A DNA stretch of 64,000 nucleotides from Talaromyces rugulosus (GCF_013368755.1 NC_049562.1:2914001-2978000); one strand, 5' to 3'; shown: positions 10,376 to 22,768, numbered from the stretch's first letter. Notes: generated by a model from the letters alone, not told the origin. Numbers and translations: made by a program.

Positions 10376-11945
10376 GTGGAGGACGACTACTGTTACACAT
10401 CCCCTCCAACCCATACTCCCCTCCCCGAGGCCTCCTCCTCCTCGTCGCACGCCTCGTCTCCATTCCCTCCGCCTTTCTCGTCGATCTACTTTGCGTCAAA
10501 CTCGGAAGAGGAAGAAGAAGTCGATCATTCCAAAGTAACGGTAACTGCGGCCCTAGGTGCCTCTGTTCCGGCCTTTTCTCATCCTCCTCCGCCGCCGCCG
10601 CCTCTCGACGACCTACCGGAATCACAACCCGAGTCTTCGGTCGTTGCTGATACCAAAGCAGCTCTTGAACACAGAGATCAGAAGGGTGAATCATCAGGAA
10701 AGACTCCGGACGACCAAGAGCCTCCGCCACCCTATACCGAAGGCTTCAGCCCGCTTGAATCGTTCTCATACGTAATGGCAGCTGCAGGCGGTGCTGCCAG
10801 TATTATTACCCAGGTTCAACAATCCGGCGGCCCTCCAATAAACACTTTAGGGGGTATGTGGAAAATGGACACTCCTGTGGGAAGGTTGCTGACTGCTACA
10901 TGACAGACGTAAATGGAGATGAACATATTACACTTGATCTCAGGTGAAACTCTTTTAAGTACATTGGCACGTCCAGGATCTCGGGGCTAATATGTGGTTT
11001 CCGCTTACAGGGGCACGCGATTCACCCTATCCCGAGACGAGCTTCTAACGTTACCGGAATTCGTACTGTTGTCCTTGTTTCCCAATGGACTACTGCCTGA
11101 CGGGCACATGGGCGGCTTCCATGAGGGTGATATTTACCCAGTAGACGTTAGTACTGCCAATTCTGTGTCTTCCAAATGACGATACCTAACAAGCTTGACT
11201 TTTAGTATGATCCCAACTCTCTTCAGTACATGTTAGATTTCTTCCGCACTGTGGCGCAATCAATTCCATCCGCGTCCCCGTCACCGTCTAATTCACCAGA
11301 CATGGATGCTAGTGATTCGATGCATAGCTCAACACGCGACATGTTGCAAGATCGGGCCGGAATTATTGTGCTGCGTGAGGATCTGGACTTTTATGTTATT
11401 CCGCCACGACAAGATATAGAATATCGCGAAATGATCGAAGTCAAGCGTGCTGCCGCTCAGGTGTTGTTGAGGCAGGACAGTATCTTTTCCGGTCTTCGGA
11501 AAAGCGATGAAGTGGGCAGCACCGAGCAGCATCTCATTGAAATGCTGACTGCAGGGTGAGTATACCGTTGAAAACGTTGTCCATAAGTGTCATAGCTAAC
11601 AAACACAGCGGCTTCAACCATGAGGATTCTTGGGGTCACCGTGCTCCAGAGCCCAACAAGGCAGTAATTTGCAGTCTAGCACTAGCAAAACTTCGTACCG
11701 ATATAAGAGGAGATATGAACAATAACCCCGCCGCCGGAATGGCCCAGAAGCTTCTGCTCTTCTGGAGAAAGCCCGCCAGACGTTGTTGGTGGGAGGGCAT
11801 TGAGTTAGATGGCGTTGAAGGTGTAGAGGGGACGTTGAAGGTCTGGATTCGCCGAGTGTGGACCTTGGAAATGGTAAGTGCATATTTTATTCTATACCGA
11901 AATCATGGCTAATTTAGTCAACAGAGTGTCATTGGATTGAGGTGA
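10376..11945 (+). CDS. Whi2-like phosphatase activator (BTB/POZ-type)
   Basis: Homologue of the yeast general-stress phosphatase activator Whi2, which binds Psr phosphatases in stress and nutrient signalling. Exons end at 10853, 10943, 11146, 11555 and 11873, restarting at 10907, 11011, 11206, 11609 and 11925. All five introns keep phase. After a Pro/Ser/Glu-rich disordered start comes a BTB-like domain (RGTRFTLSRDELLTLPE, then HMGGFHEGDIYPVDYDP and SLQYMLDFFR), a conserved middle (DRAGIIVLREDLDFYVIPP) and a C-terminal block (KVWIRRVWTLEMSVIGLR). The start is unresolved. The frame is open from 10328 with no ATG before 10775, so either a short upstream exon supplies the ATG or translation starts at 10775, losing the disordered part. 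I give 10376 as an approximate 5' limit; it is a GTG, not an ATG. Confidence 0.8.
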
Positions 11946-12875
11946 TACGGTACATTACTGTGGAATTGCACATTTAAAAAAATACTGTGCTGCAATTCCA
12001 AATTGGTGTCCTGTGAATTCTTAAAGTATCATCTTGCATCGTGTCTTCTGTTTTGTCTGTCAGCTTCTCTGTATCCCACGATATCCCATTCCTTTTGTTA
12101 CATTCCTATTTTCTTTTTTTCTGTGGCTTTAACATCACATCCCTTTGATTACCTAGCAGGGAAGGCGTCTCATGAGCATACATACACAAGTTTGTCAGTT
12201 CGTTATACGTTGTCAACGCTATTTTCTTCGTTTTCTGAAATTGAATTGGGAGGTCTAAATTTTTTGGATGAGAAATTGCCCACGTCTTGCATTATTTTGA
12301 AATTCCCACAGCTTTTGATTGTACATGAATACTAACTAGCACGGTGCCAACTATGCTCACTTGTTCTTTGTAACCAAGAGAGCTCTATGAAGCTCTTAGT
12401 ATAAATAGCAGTATTATAATTGTTGCTCGAAGACATCTTGCTCTGGTTTATTTACAAGCAATATACAAATATGAAACTATATCACGTGAGCTGTCGTTGG
12501 GGTGAGCCCCCGATTGGGTTAGCGAGCGGGCCCACTTGGATGCGTCTCTGCTCCTGCAAAACGCGCGCCGCTGGCCAGGAACGAGAATGCCCAGCTTTGT
12601 GCACTCAATCCCCATCGTTTGCATTGATTTCCTGTCCTCGATTAGCTTTCTTGTTGCCAAAGCCTCTGCTCTAACATCATCGAAAAGCGTTCCTTTGTGC
12701 GCTTGCTGATAGTTGTCGCCAGAAACTATCGGCCCCGTGGTGTTATTTGCGCGGGAGCACTTCTCCCCAATATAAGACAAAGCGGTCTTGCGCAATCATA
12801 ATATTATCGCCCAGCTATTTTGTTCATAGCTGTCACCGGCCCAGGGCCATGCTTTGAGCGACCCGGATCGTCACC
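11946..12875. other. Intergenic, no gene seen
   Basis: About 930 bp between two rightward genes: the 3' end of the Whi2-like gene, then the promoter of the Snf5/Sfh1 gene. The first 450 bp are T-rich and AT-rich. The part from about 12480 is GC-rich and carries CACGTGA near 12483. No exon or RNA gene recognised. Confidence 0.5.
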
Positions 12876-14754
12876 ATGTCCCCAGTCAGAGGCTACATCA
12901 CCTCTTATGCCCCGCGACTGCGCCAATACAGTAATGCGTTGCTTGCACCCGTGATCCCTCCCACGCAAGTCGGTCCGTCGCGAACCACGAAGCGCGGTAC
13001 AACCGCAATCAACTACGCCGAGGATGGGTATGATGATGAAGATTTCGATGAAAGTGAAGGCCCACGTCGTCCTACCGGCCTACGGAGCCTTCGGAGAGAA
13101 GACTCCAGCGTTGACAAAGTTCCGTTGTCAGAGAAGGTAGGGAAGGAGATTTATGCGCCAGTCGAAGTCCAAGGGATTTTCAGGGATTGGATGATAAGGC
13201 GACTTCTTCGCGCAGAGTAAGTTCTGCAGACCAACTTCAAACGTTTAATCCTGGTTTGCTGGTAGCTAACCTGCCCTATGCAGCTGTTCGGATCAGTTGC
13301 AGGTACAAACGCATTTACCTTTGACCCTCGTCCCTATCAGAATCGATCTTGAAGTTCCAGCTCATCAGCCGTCGGAGCCCTTTCCTCTTCCTCGGAGTGC
13401 TCCCGACCCAGCGTTGACCCCAGCTCTTCCGAGCTATCGACGGCCAGAGCCTGTTCCAGGATATCGTATCAAGGATACATTTTTGTGGAATCTTCATGAA
13501 GCCTTGGCGACTCCAGACGAGTTCGCAGCCTCCTTTGTTCGAGATTTAGACTTGCCAGACGCCAATAGGATAGCCGTGGCTATTTCCACCCAAATTCGGC
13601 AGCAGCTCGAAGAATACGCTGGTGTGGCATTACATCCGTTGTTCCAACAAAACCAACTCGCTCCACCCACCAGCTTCATAGATATCAATACCGGCGTCTC
13701 GCGAGATGTTTCCTCTACCCCCGTTCCTCTCAATGCTATGACGCCGGACAGCCGAAACCACACGGTCACCGCGACCAAAGAGCCTCTTGTCAATGACAGC
13801 TTGTTGAACCCTGACGACGCATATCGTTGTGTGGTAAGCTTGAACATCAATTTACAGAATAAGCTCTACACCGACAAATTCGAATGGTCCCTCCTGCACC
13901 CTCCTGGTATGGCGGAAGAGTTCGCCAAAGTCACCTGCGCAGACCTTGGTTTGGCAGGTGAATGGGTGGGTGCAATTTCCCATGGCATTTATGAAGCTGT
14001 TCTCAAGCTCAAGAAAGAGGTGTGTGAAAGCGGCGGAATGGTCAGCGGCCTTGGAGGTTATGGAAACGAAATTGATAACCAAGCCGCCGACGGCGCCGAG
14101 GCTGGGTGGAGGTATGACCCTGAAGGCTTGGGCGATGAGTGGGAACCAAAGGTCGAGACCTTGTCCAAGGAAGAGATCGAAAAACGCGAGGGAGACCGAG
14201 AACGCCAAATCAGACGTCTTCGAAGAGAAACGGCTAGATTCTCATCCACGGCTGGCATCACCCCCGAAGTTTCGAGAACAAACTACTTTGACGTTGACAG
14301 CGAGACACCACTTGGCAGAGGCGAAAGGAGTAAGCGAAAGCGACGCTTCCGCAGTCTCAGTCCATTAGCCCGGTCTGGTACTCCCGGGGGCCGTGGCACT
14401 CCTGATACAGGCTCTGGAGCAGGGTATGGTGGGGGTGGTGGTACCCTCATGGAGACGTAAATATTCCCAGATCCTTCATCACAGATTTTTTTTTAAATGC
14501 TGACTCGTATTAGTGAACGTGCTCATTGGAGATGTTTCAACTGTGGAATTTTCGGCCATGCAGTCTGGACAGTCCGAGATGGTCCCACGGGTTCAAGGGT
14601 AAAGTTTGCTTTGTTTCGTTTAAAATTCTCTAGCTAACTAAAAGCTTAGACTTTGTGTCATAATTGCGGACTTCTATATGAACGCGACAAGATCCTGCCC
14701 GAATGGACTCGAGGCCTACATAGGCACGATATACCTCTCCAACGACACTTTTAA
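12876..14754 (+). CDS. SNF5/Sfh1-type chromatin remodelling subunit
   Basis: Core subunit of a SWI/SNF or RSC complex, acting in the nucleus on nucleosome remodelling. Exons 12876-13216, 13284-14456, 14514-14598 and 14650-14754 give 567 residues. The start (CACCATGTCC) has good context. The protein has an acidic stretch at about 48-60 (YDDEDFDESE) and two SNF5 repeat blocks: IKDTFLWNLHEA with DEFAASFVRDL, and LYTDKFEWSLLHP with EEFAKVTCADLGLAGEW. A basic linker follows. At the end is a GATA-like zinc finger (CFNCG, then TLCHNCGLLYERDK) that exists only after splicing of the last two introns. The C-terminal finger and the ending (LPEWTRGLHRH) are typical of the filamentous-fungal Sfh1/Snf5 form. 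Whether it serves SWI/SNF or RSC is not decided here. Confidence 0.9.
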
Positions 14755-15703
14755 ACTTTGCATGTTCACTTTCTTCTCATAGGTTTAAGTAGGACAGGAC
14801 AGTTTCTATCTGAACCCCTTTTCTTCTCCTTGAATCTGTACAATGCAGATCAATCACTTTCTTCTGTTGCCTTTGTTCTCTTTTTCCCTTCAATCCGGAG
14901 TTGTGCTTTGAAGGATTGTGTGTGGCTGGGTCGATTTTTGGTTAACGTATAATATGGTTATGGCGTTTATAAACAAAACGGTTTTGATTTTGTTTCCCTT
15001 GCTCTTTTAATTGATTTATCAATTCTTTTTACAATGCCTTCTTCTTTTTCCCCTTCCCTTATCGAGAGGAAGACTTGTACAACATGTTAGCACTGGACCC
15101 TCGCGATTCATGTCTAATGCATTTTTTCCCCGAGTCACGGACTGTTTTCTTCTATAAACGTTGTGTAACCGGCTTATTGTGATATTTTCATTTCTCTTTC
15201 TTGCTGATTGTTCTTTTGCAAAGGATAAAAAAAGATATGTTTTGATAGTCAAGCATATTTAGCTCCTTGAGGTACAGTTGCCGAATGGAAAATTATTCTG
15301 ATCATAGAAAACTTCAAGTGATACTAGTAGCTGCTTTGGCTTAATAGTAGTCATATGTAAAGGTAAAGAGGGGTATATAATACATGTCCAAAAAAACAAG
15401 CAATAAATAGCATGGCTTGATATGCAGGATAAAACAGCGGATCAGCTAGGGATCGTCCAAAAGTCATATGTACAATTCAGAGGAGACGCAGTTCCATGTT
15501 TTGATGCTTCGTCGAAAATCTTGCTTATACTCGGCCTAAGAATTGAGAGCGAATCGGGTCCCTCTCGGTCGTTTGCGTCCCTCTTTTCACTGAGTATTCC
15601 TACGGCAGCAAGATATCAGCGGAAAGAAGCGCAGTGGCAGGGATTATTGAGGATGCTGTGGATCTGAACCTTGTTAGAAAGGACTGGTGTAATGAATAAT
15701 CAC
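14755..15703. other. Intergenic between convergent genes
   Basis: About 950 bp where the Snf5/Sfh1 gene (rightward) and the Pex20 gene (leftward) end towards each other. T-rich 3' UTR-like sequence on both sides. I see no exon, tRNA or repeat. A few short open frames lack coding character. An extra 3' exon of Pex20 could hide at 15640-15703 but is not needed. Confidence 0.5.
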
Positions 15704-16911
15704 TCATAACCCACCTGCAGTACTGCTCGTGGGCCTGCCATCGTCGACACGCGTGTTCCTAGTATCGAATGCTCCGGGATAGCTTCTCCCCCCTGGATGC
15801 AACGGCTGCGACGACTGGAAGACAAGTCAGTAAGGCCATGTATCAAGCAGTTGACAAATTTTGTACCGGCGACCACGCCACTCCGGAATAATACCGAAGA
15901 TCACGGGTGGGTACTGACTTCGCGAAACTCATCGCCTTCAATGTGAACCTCGCGATCCCGAATTCGGCGCATCAGGGCGAGGAAATTGCTCTCTTGAAAC
16001 TTCTTGCTATTTTCGTGGCTGAGACTTTCGAGCAAGCTCCCGGCGGTTCTTGCTAGTTCGTCTGGGTCTTGTTTTTGTTCTTGAACATTGGCATCCGAAG
16101 TATTTGTGATCAAATCAGAGCCGATTCTGATCTGATCGTCAACACCCAGCTCTGTACGCTCGGACTCTATTTGCGTTTCGTCTAATTCCGTGCTTTGAAC
16201 TTGCTCCGTTGTCGTCTGTTGTTGATCTACTTCGGCTTGCACATGCTCGAACGCAGCCTCGAAGGCACTCTCATCAAATGCGGCTGGTTCCTTTGCATGG
16301 CTCAGGTTTGCTTGTACAGGCTCCTGGTTTGTTTGAAACTGCCCCATGGCTCCAGTGTTCATGCGATAGGAAGGCTGAAAAGGGGTTTGGAAATTCGACA
16401 TTGGTGTCGATTGTGTCATGGGATTGTGGCTGTTTTGCTGTTGATGCCTAGCAAATTCATGTTGCCAGCCCTCTGAGTGTACAGCATTTTGCGCTGGCCC
16501 CGGTCTTATTTGTTGCTGGTGTATATTCTGGGAAGGTCCCGACAGCCTCAGATTCTGAAAATCGGACGCCCAGTCGCTAGCATCGGCTGCGAAAGCAGGA
16601 TGTGATGGGGCATGCACGGGGGCGCCGAATGGGCCGGGCCGTTCTAGCATAGGAGCATTTCCGGCAAAGTTATTCTCGAAGGTTTGAAATTCAGAGTCAA
16701 GAACATTGGCATTGGGATGTTGCGAGCGGAACCCCTAAAAAGCACATGTCAATGCCGTGGCGATGGGGAGTCGTCTTCACCATAGAACACCTACCTGTTG
16801 GCCGGGAGACTGGCGGTTGATCAGCCTATCCTGCTGCAGTGTCCTATCGACTGCTGTGTGTTTCTGGAAGTTTTGAAGGGCGTTTGACGGCCCACACAAA
16901 GCGTCGGCCAT
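15704..16911 (-). CDS. PEX20: Peroxin 20 (PTS2 co-receptor)
   Basis: Cytosolic/peroxisomal co-receptor that works with Pex7 to import PTS2 proteins, and is recycled through an N-terminal cysteine. Exons 16911-16795, 16734-15919 and 15814-15704 give 347 residues. The family start (MADALCGPSNALQNFQKH) includes the conserved Cys at residue 6 and leads into VDRTLQQDR. The middle is Gln/Asn-rich, with WxxxF/Y-type peroxin-binding motifs WASDF and WQHEF. The conserved region near the C-terminus (NSKKFQESNFLALMRRIRDREV, quoted in part) precedes the end LHPGG, which is reached only if the last intron (GTCAGT donor, CCAG acceptor) is removed. Without splicing a stop follows 5 codons later at 15901. 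The exact last codons are the least certain part. Confidence 0.9.
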
Positions 16912-17397
16912 GATGCTGCGAGTGTTCTCAGACGGAAGTATGCCGAAGTCCAAATACGCCACCCTCGTTCACTCGAAGTCGGATTCGCATAAAGATATAG
17001 ATAAAGGCCGTCGGCGCGGTCAAATACAGGTCGTCTGCGGACAAGGAAGGGTGGATGTAGGAGTGAAAAAGGGAGACAGACCGAGAGCAATGTCACGTCG
17101 TGTTAACCGGGCGCCAGACCGAGGTCCAAAGTCTCGCGGGGGCCCGGTGTCGCCGATAAGATAAGGCCGGGGCGAGCTCTTTTGGGTGCCTGATCCGTGA
17201 GGCAGCCACCGCGTCCTGTTTGGAAAGTGCGGCCAAGTCGCCCGCATTTCAATTACGGGGCGTATTTATTCACCTCGATGACATCGCGCTCCCCAGCAAC
17301 GCCATTCCCTCTTGTCACTTCGCTCTTCCAGCGTGCAAGGAGCGCCAGAAATTAATTGCGAAACGATCTGCGGTTTCCTTTGGGTTCATCGTCAGCT
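16912..17397. promoter_or_regulatory. Divergent PEX20-SEC13 promoter
   Basis: 486 bp between the start codons of PEX20 (leftward) and SEC13 (rightward), GC-rich in 17000-17230. No reading frame here shows coding character. It must hold both promoters and leaders; no clear TATA box seen. Confidence 0.5.
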
Positions 17398-18655
17398 ATG
17401 GTGCGTGCGAAGCTCCCATGTTCTTCCTGCCCCATACGGTCTACCTGGTCTGAACCTAGCTAACAATGAGAGAACTACAGGCACAAACCATTCCTAACTC
17501 CGGCCACGATGATATGATTGTATGTTGGCTTCTATTAGCGACGGCGATTATCGGTTCTTTGGTGGTGCCTTTGTGAAACTGATTGCGAATTATAGCACGA
17601 TGCCACTCTCGACTACTACGGCCGACGACTAGCAACATGTTCGTCCGACAAGACGATCAAGATCTTTGAAGTCGAGGGCGAGTCCCACAGGCTTGTCGAC
17701 ACTTTGAAAGGGTAAGCTCGAGCTGCTTTCCTGCACGTCTTCCAGAACACTAATGCTTTGTGAATCGCAGACATGAAGGTGCAGTATGGTGTGTTGCTTG
17801 GGTATGTTGGCTCTTATCTATTTCGTTTTGAGTACATGACATGCTAATATATCTCCGACTTCTAGGCGCATCCGAAATTCGGCACAATCCTGGCGTCCTC
17901 GTCCTACGATGGCAAGGTGTTGATCTGGCGCGAGCAACCCTCCAGCGCAGCAACTAGCGGAAGCCCCTGGGCCAAAGTCTTTGAATTTTCTCTCCATACT
18001 GCGTCCGTCAATATTATTTCGTGGGCTCCTCATGAAAGCGGATGTCTTCTTGCTTGTGCCTCGTCAGACGGCCAGGTCAGTGTACTCGAATTCCGCGACA
18101 ACAGCTGGACCCATCAAATGTTCCATGCTCATGGCATGGGCGTCAACTCTGTGAGTTGGGCGCCAGCTGCATCCCCTGGTAGCTTGATCAGCGCAAACCC
18201 AGGGCCCGGTCAACAACGGAGATTTGTCACTGGCGGCAGTGACAACTCGGTCAAGATTTGGGACTATAGGTACGAACTTATCATTCCGCTAGACAGGAAA
18301 TCAAGGCTAACAAGAGACTTTTTTTTGTAGCCATGAATCCAAAACATACAACCCCGTACAGACTTTGGAAGGACATTCGGATTGGGTCCGAGATGTTGCC
18401 TGGTCCCCGAGCATTCTTTCCAAGTCATACATCGCCTCCGCCTCCCAAGACAAGACTGTTCGCATCTGGACCTCGGACGCATCGGCTCCCGGCCAGTGGT
18501 CGAGTACCGTTCTCGAATTCGACACGGTTCTGTGGCGTGTCAGCTGGAGCTTGAGCGGTAACATCCTGGCCGTCAGTGGTGGCGACAATAAAGTCACACT
18601 CTGGAAGGAGAACCTCAAGGGCCAGTGGGAAAAGGTCAAGGATATTGAAGAATAG
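17398..18655 (+). CDS. SEC13: Sec13, COPII coat and nuclear-pore WD-repeat protein
   Basis: Six-bladed WD40 protein that pairs with Sec31 in the COPII outer coat and also sits in the nuclear-pore Y complex. Best model: exons 17398-17400, 17481-17519, 17596-17711, 17771-17801, 17866-18269 and 18331-18655, all phase-consistent, 305 residues. Exon 1 is just the ATG, followed by a GTGCGT donor. The 80-nt intron ends ACTACAG after a CTAAC branch site, giving [14 protein letters not shown], the typical Sec13 start. An alternative is an in-frame ATG at 17466 inside that intron (MRELQAQ...). WD signatures are [63 protein letters not shown] and [13 protein letters not shown]. It is close to full family length. 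Confidence 0.93.
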
Positions 18656-18889
18656 ATGCACGATTAATTATTTGGTCAGATTTTCCCATAGCTCTTTATA
18701 CAAACGTTTCAAGTCGTCTTTTTTACGTCGTTCATACCTGGAATGTTAAAAAGGGATTGATTACATATCAATATTAAGGAACTGTATCCTATAAATAAAA
18801 GGCCAAGATCAATAGAAATGATTAAATCCTGATCTAGCTTAAATCCACTCAAAAATAACCAGAAACCATGGTATATAAAAGAACCGCCG

Positions 18890-20485
18890 TTACGCATCCC
18901 AATATACAAAAGGCCCTCGAGCACAGCCCAGAAATCCCTCGTCGTGGACATCCAACCACTGTCCCAACATAATCCTCCCCCCTGGTAAGATTACGCCCTC
19001 TGCTCCATAAATCTGGTGAAAACTCGAATCCAAATCGACAGGGGGCCAATCTTCGTCAGGGAAAGAAGAATGTGTGGATTCATGCTGCTGTCCAGTCCGG
19101 CCATCGTCTTCCTGGGCAAAGGTACCGAGCACGTCTCGATTGGCGTCATAACTGATGAAGCAGACACGAGTCCAGCCGGGAATGCCTCCTTGCGGATCAG
19201 CAATAGGCTCAAGGAAACCTCGGACGAGGAAGATCTCGGAAATACTACCTGTGCTGTTGTAGTATGTCTGTGTGCCCCGGAAGAACACTCTTTTCGGACA
19301 ATCGACTGACATGGGAATGATCTCGTTGACCAAATGTGGCCAGTTCTGAGGATTATCGTCGGTTTCAAAGCTTAGAGACTAGAGAAGAACGTTAGAATAC
19401 TCTATGACATGAGGATACCCATTCGAAAAGACGTACGTTTGCGCAGTTATCGGCTGCTGCGTGTTCCCCTAAATCAGCGCTTGTTTGGCGACTCTTCAGA
19501 TCTTTGGCGGTTCCTGGGTAAGGATGAATAAATGCTAGAAAAGGTTAGCAAAATCTGAATACAAACAAAAAAGAAACAGGTTGCACCTACAATAATACCC
19601 GAACCAGTAAGTCTTGAATGTATCCCTCTGTTCAAATGGGCAAGTCCAAGTGTCAGGTCTCTCACCAATATCCTGGTACGATTTCAAAAAGGTATCTTCG
19701 AGAGGACTGGTAAAATGCCGCTGCCAAAAGTTGCGTACGTGCAACAACATCTTCAAGTCCACCTTGCCTTTATCGACGAGCGGTATGTGAAAGAGGGAGT
19801 TATAAGAGTAAACATACTCAATGTTGTAATCGTCTCGTGAGCACGACCGAGAATAGCTTGTGTTGAAGGATAAGTGAGTGAGGCACTAACATGAGGAATT
19901 AGCAAAAAAAATACTTTTACCCCAATGTTATGCCAGGGAAGGCTTACCAGCTGAACGGCACAGAAGAGACCAGACGGCTCCGACACCGTTTGATCGCCAT
20001 ATCCAGTAATAGGTCTCGACAGGAAATCAGTTTGTTGAATCACCTCCGCAATCCTCTCCAGGTTTTTTGACAGAGGCTGAAAAGAATCCCCACTGCCGGT
20101 GTAGAAAAGGGCTTCCAGTAACAGAGTCTGCAAGACCTCGAGCCACAGATACCCTTGTTCTGTCTCTCCGTGCCGAAACGAGATCGCATGCGAAAGAACA
20201 AGCGCTCTTGTCTGGTATTCGACCTTTAACTGCGCGCTTGTGTAGTGCCGTACCGAGTCATACTGGTCCTCGAATTTGCTCCTCCAAACCGAGGAATTAG
20301 GGGGCAGTACCTGTGCTGCAAAGGAGACGCAGGCACGAGAAAAAGCACACAGGTCGTCATCGAAAAGAAAGCTAGCGATGTGCTGAACAATCTAAGGCAG
20401 GTTGTTTAGTGCTAGTCTTGCTGGTTGAGGGTTGAGTGAAGCTTACCTCAGTGGGGAGCCGGAAGATGGGGCTTTGGCCAGCCAT
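18890..20485 (-). CDS. F-box protein of the filamentous-fungal type
   Basis: Probable substrate adaptor of an SCF ubiquitin ligase; its target is unknown. Exons 20485-20447, 20391-19948, 19885-19591, 19534-19437 and 19378-18890 give 454 residues, and every junction keeps frame. The F-box is at the N-terminus (IFRLPTEIVQHIASFL, then DLCAFSRACVSFA, residues 6-37), split by the first intron. The central part contains LLHVRNFWQRHF and a Trp/Cys-rich patch (DTWTCPF). The C-terminal third carries a conserved signature of this family (GVILPGGRIMLGQWLD and GPFVYWD), possibly a substrate-binding fold. Readable only with four introns removed; no stop or frameshift is left. It is tandem with the MFS transporter upstream, same strand, 246 bp apart. 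Confidence 0.8.
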
Positions 20486-20731
20486 AAGTTGTGTGATGGG
20501 AAAATGAGACAGAACTAGCTATCATTTGTGAGGGTAAGGGTCGATAGTCCTCAGCACTTTGGTGCTAATAGGCTTCTGAACAGGTGATTATAGATGAGAA
20601 AGGGTTAATGTGTGATGAAGATAAATTGAACATGTCTATAATATAAAAACAATTCGTCTAGAATGAAGTCAAGAAGAAACATAGGTGACTAGCCCAACTT
20701 TTGAAATTTAACAACTGACAGAATGAATTTG

Positions 20732-22434
20732 TCAACCCCTTGAATTGCGTCTTTTCAAACTCTCTTCAACACCCCATCCATCACTCAAGAGGTCCTTGAC
20801 TTCCTCCAGGCTCAGACCACTCATCTCTGGATAGATCAGCCATACACAATACAACCCAATAGTGCATACCAATGCATATACAACAAACGTCCATCCAGGC
20901 GAGAGCGTTTCCATCATGGAAAGAAATGTGAGACCGACGACAAAATTGGAGCCCCAGTTTGTTGCTGTGGCCAGAGCAGACCCAAGCGAGCGTACAGACA
21001 GAGGGAATAATTCTGATTGTTGCCATGGTACGTTTCCCAGACCTACTGCATATGCAGCTGTGTACATGGTAATAAAAAGTAAGATGAGTAATGGAATCGA
21101 CGATGTCCCCGATGGCTCTGCTTGATCTTTGTCAGATAATGATAACGAATGTGTCGAATCAAGCCCATAAAATGCAAGTGCACAACAAAGCAATGCAATT
21201 ATCATGAATGGGATGGACAGAAGTAGAATGCGACGTCGGCCGATGCGGTCAATCAGAGAAAATGCAAGCAGCGTGAAGAGAAAGTTCGTTCCGGCAACGG
21301 CCAAAGAAGTTAGTGTTGGAGATGAAAATGAAAGAGCCTGGAAAATCGTGGCCGAGAAATACATCAGGCTGTTAAAGCCACAAAGCTGTTGAAGGGCTTG
21401 AAGCATCATAGCAATGATCAAGGCTCGTCGGTTGCCGCCAACTCCACAGAGCTCAATCAACGTTCGCTTGGCTTTGTTGAGTCCACTGGTCTTGGCCGAA
21501 CCAAGCTCAGCTGTCTCCTCTGAGACATTGTCCTCAATCGCTCTCAGCACTTTGGCCGCCTTCCGTTCAGCTTGCGGGTCTGAACCGAGAACCCTTATCA
21601 AGACTGCCTTTGCTTGAGCGCTGCGACCCGCTTGGACAAGCCACCTAGGAGATTCGGGAAGAAAGGCCAAAAGAACAAGTTGCCCCAGGGCAGGAACAAC
21701 ACCAAGTCCAACAATCCAACGCCAGCCACCGGGCATGTACGAAAAGAGCCAGCCGATGACGTATGCAACGACTTGACCGCCGGTTATAAAGAGACTCAAT
21801 ATTGTCACCAGTCTCCCGCGTAGCTCCGAGGGAGCAAGCTCTGATATGTATCTGGTCACTAAGTTAGCACACACAATAATGAACTCTGTAGAGTAGACGG
21901 GCCGACTCACAAAGGCGCCACCATACTGGCAGCTCCCACCGCTAAACCGACTATACTTCGCCCTACAACCATACCAAAGACCGTCGACGCCAGTGCTTGA
22001 ACCAGTGCTCCCATAGTAAAAAGCACATCAGCTACAAGAATAACGTATTTTCGGCCGACTCTGTCGGCAAATACGCCAGCGAGGGGGCTCGCAAACAGAG
22101 CGAATAAGCTTGTGGAAGAGGTTATAACGCTCTTTTGCATGGTAGTCAGGACTTCTCCCGATAGATCCGCCTTGATGGAGACAAGAGTTGCGGATATAAC
22201 ACCAGTACTAAAAATGAAGTCAGCGTCCACAAAAACTATACAGTGCGCTCTCTTCCTATTTTCATACTCATAGCCAAATAAGAGACCACTGATCCCTGCG
22301 GAAAGGGTCAATGTCCAGATAAAAAAACCTCCTATATCATTGGACAATGTTTCTGGAAGGTCATGGATAGTCTCTTCAACAGCATCGGCATTGTTGGCCA
22401 AGAGTGGCTCGTCCACAGCGTTTCGGTCCCCCAT
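20732..22434 (-). CDS. MFS sugar porter, myo-inositol transporter type
   Basis: Plasma-membrane proton symporter of the sugar porter family. Exons 22434-22268, 22207-21911 and 21851-20732 give 527 residues with 12 predicted helices. Splicing the first intron creates the LFGYDTGVIS motif; splicing the second joins VAPLYISELAPSELRGRLV. Other family marks are DRVGRKY after helix 2, PESPRWL after helix 6, DRIGRRR in the second half, and PEMSGLSLEEV at the C-terminus. The GYDTGVISATLVSI start and general layout resemble Itr1/Itr2 myo-inositol transporters more than hexose transporters. This is judged by eye, so substrate is tentative. The first ATG is at 22434; the reading frame extends upstream without another ATG. 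Confidence 0.85.
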
Positions 22435-22768
22435 AGCGTATCCTCTCACCAAGGAGGTACGTTAGTCAAATGCAGAAATTATGAGATTTTACGCAGCCAA
22501 ACGACTCAAGTCATCACTGGCATTACCGTGTTAGCAATTCAGAATTGCTAACAACTGAGATGTGCACTGTTGGTTGTTGGTGTCGTTGTCATGGTCCAGT
22601 CTGATACGGAAGGAAGGCCCGTGATCGGCGCCCCACAGGCCAACTATCATTGGCTACACGCTATCCTATATATAGACATATTCCAGAGCAAGATCGCAGC
22701 AAGAATGAATTAAATGTCATGAAATATATCCTTTTGTTTTGATACGCTATGCTCTAGAAAATATATAT
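22435..22768. other. Intergenic: transporter promoter and GCN20 3' end
   Basis: 334 bp between two leftward genes. CCAATGATAG is visible on the minus strand near 22646-22655, a possible CCAAT box, with TATATATA-like sequence near 22668-22675. No gene seen. Confidence 0.4.

Noticed and set aside
10341..10730. 129-codon open frame opposite the Whi2-like first exon
   Set aside because: Shadow of the real exon; Arg-rich because the sense strand encodes Pro/Ser/Glu.
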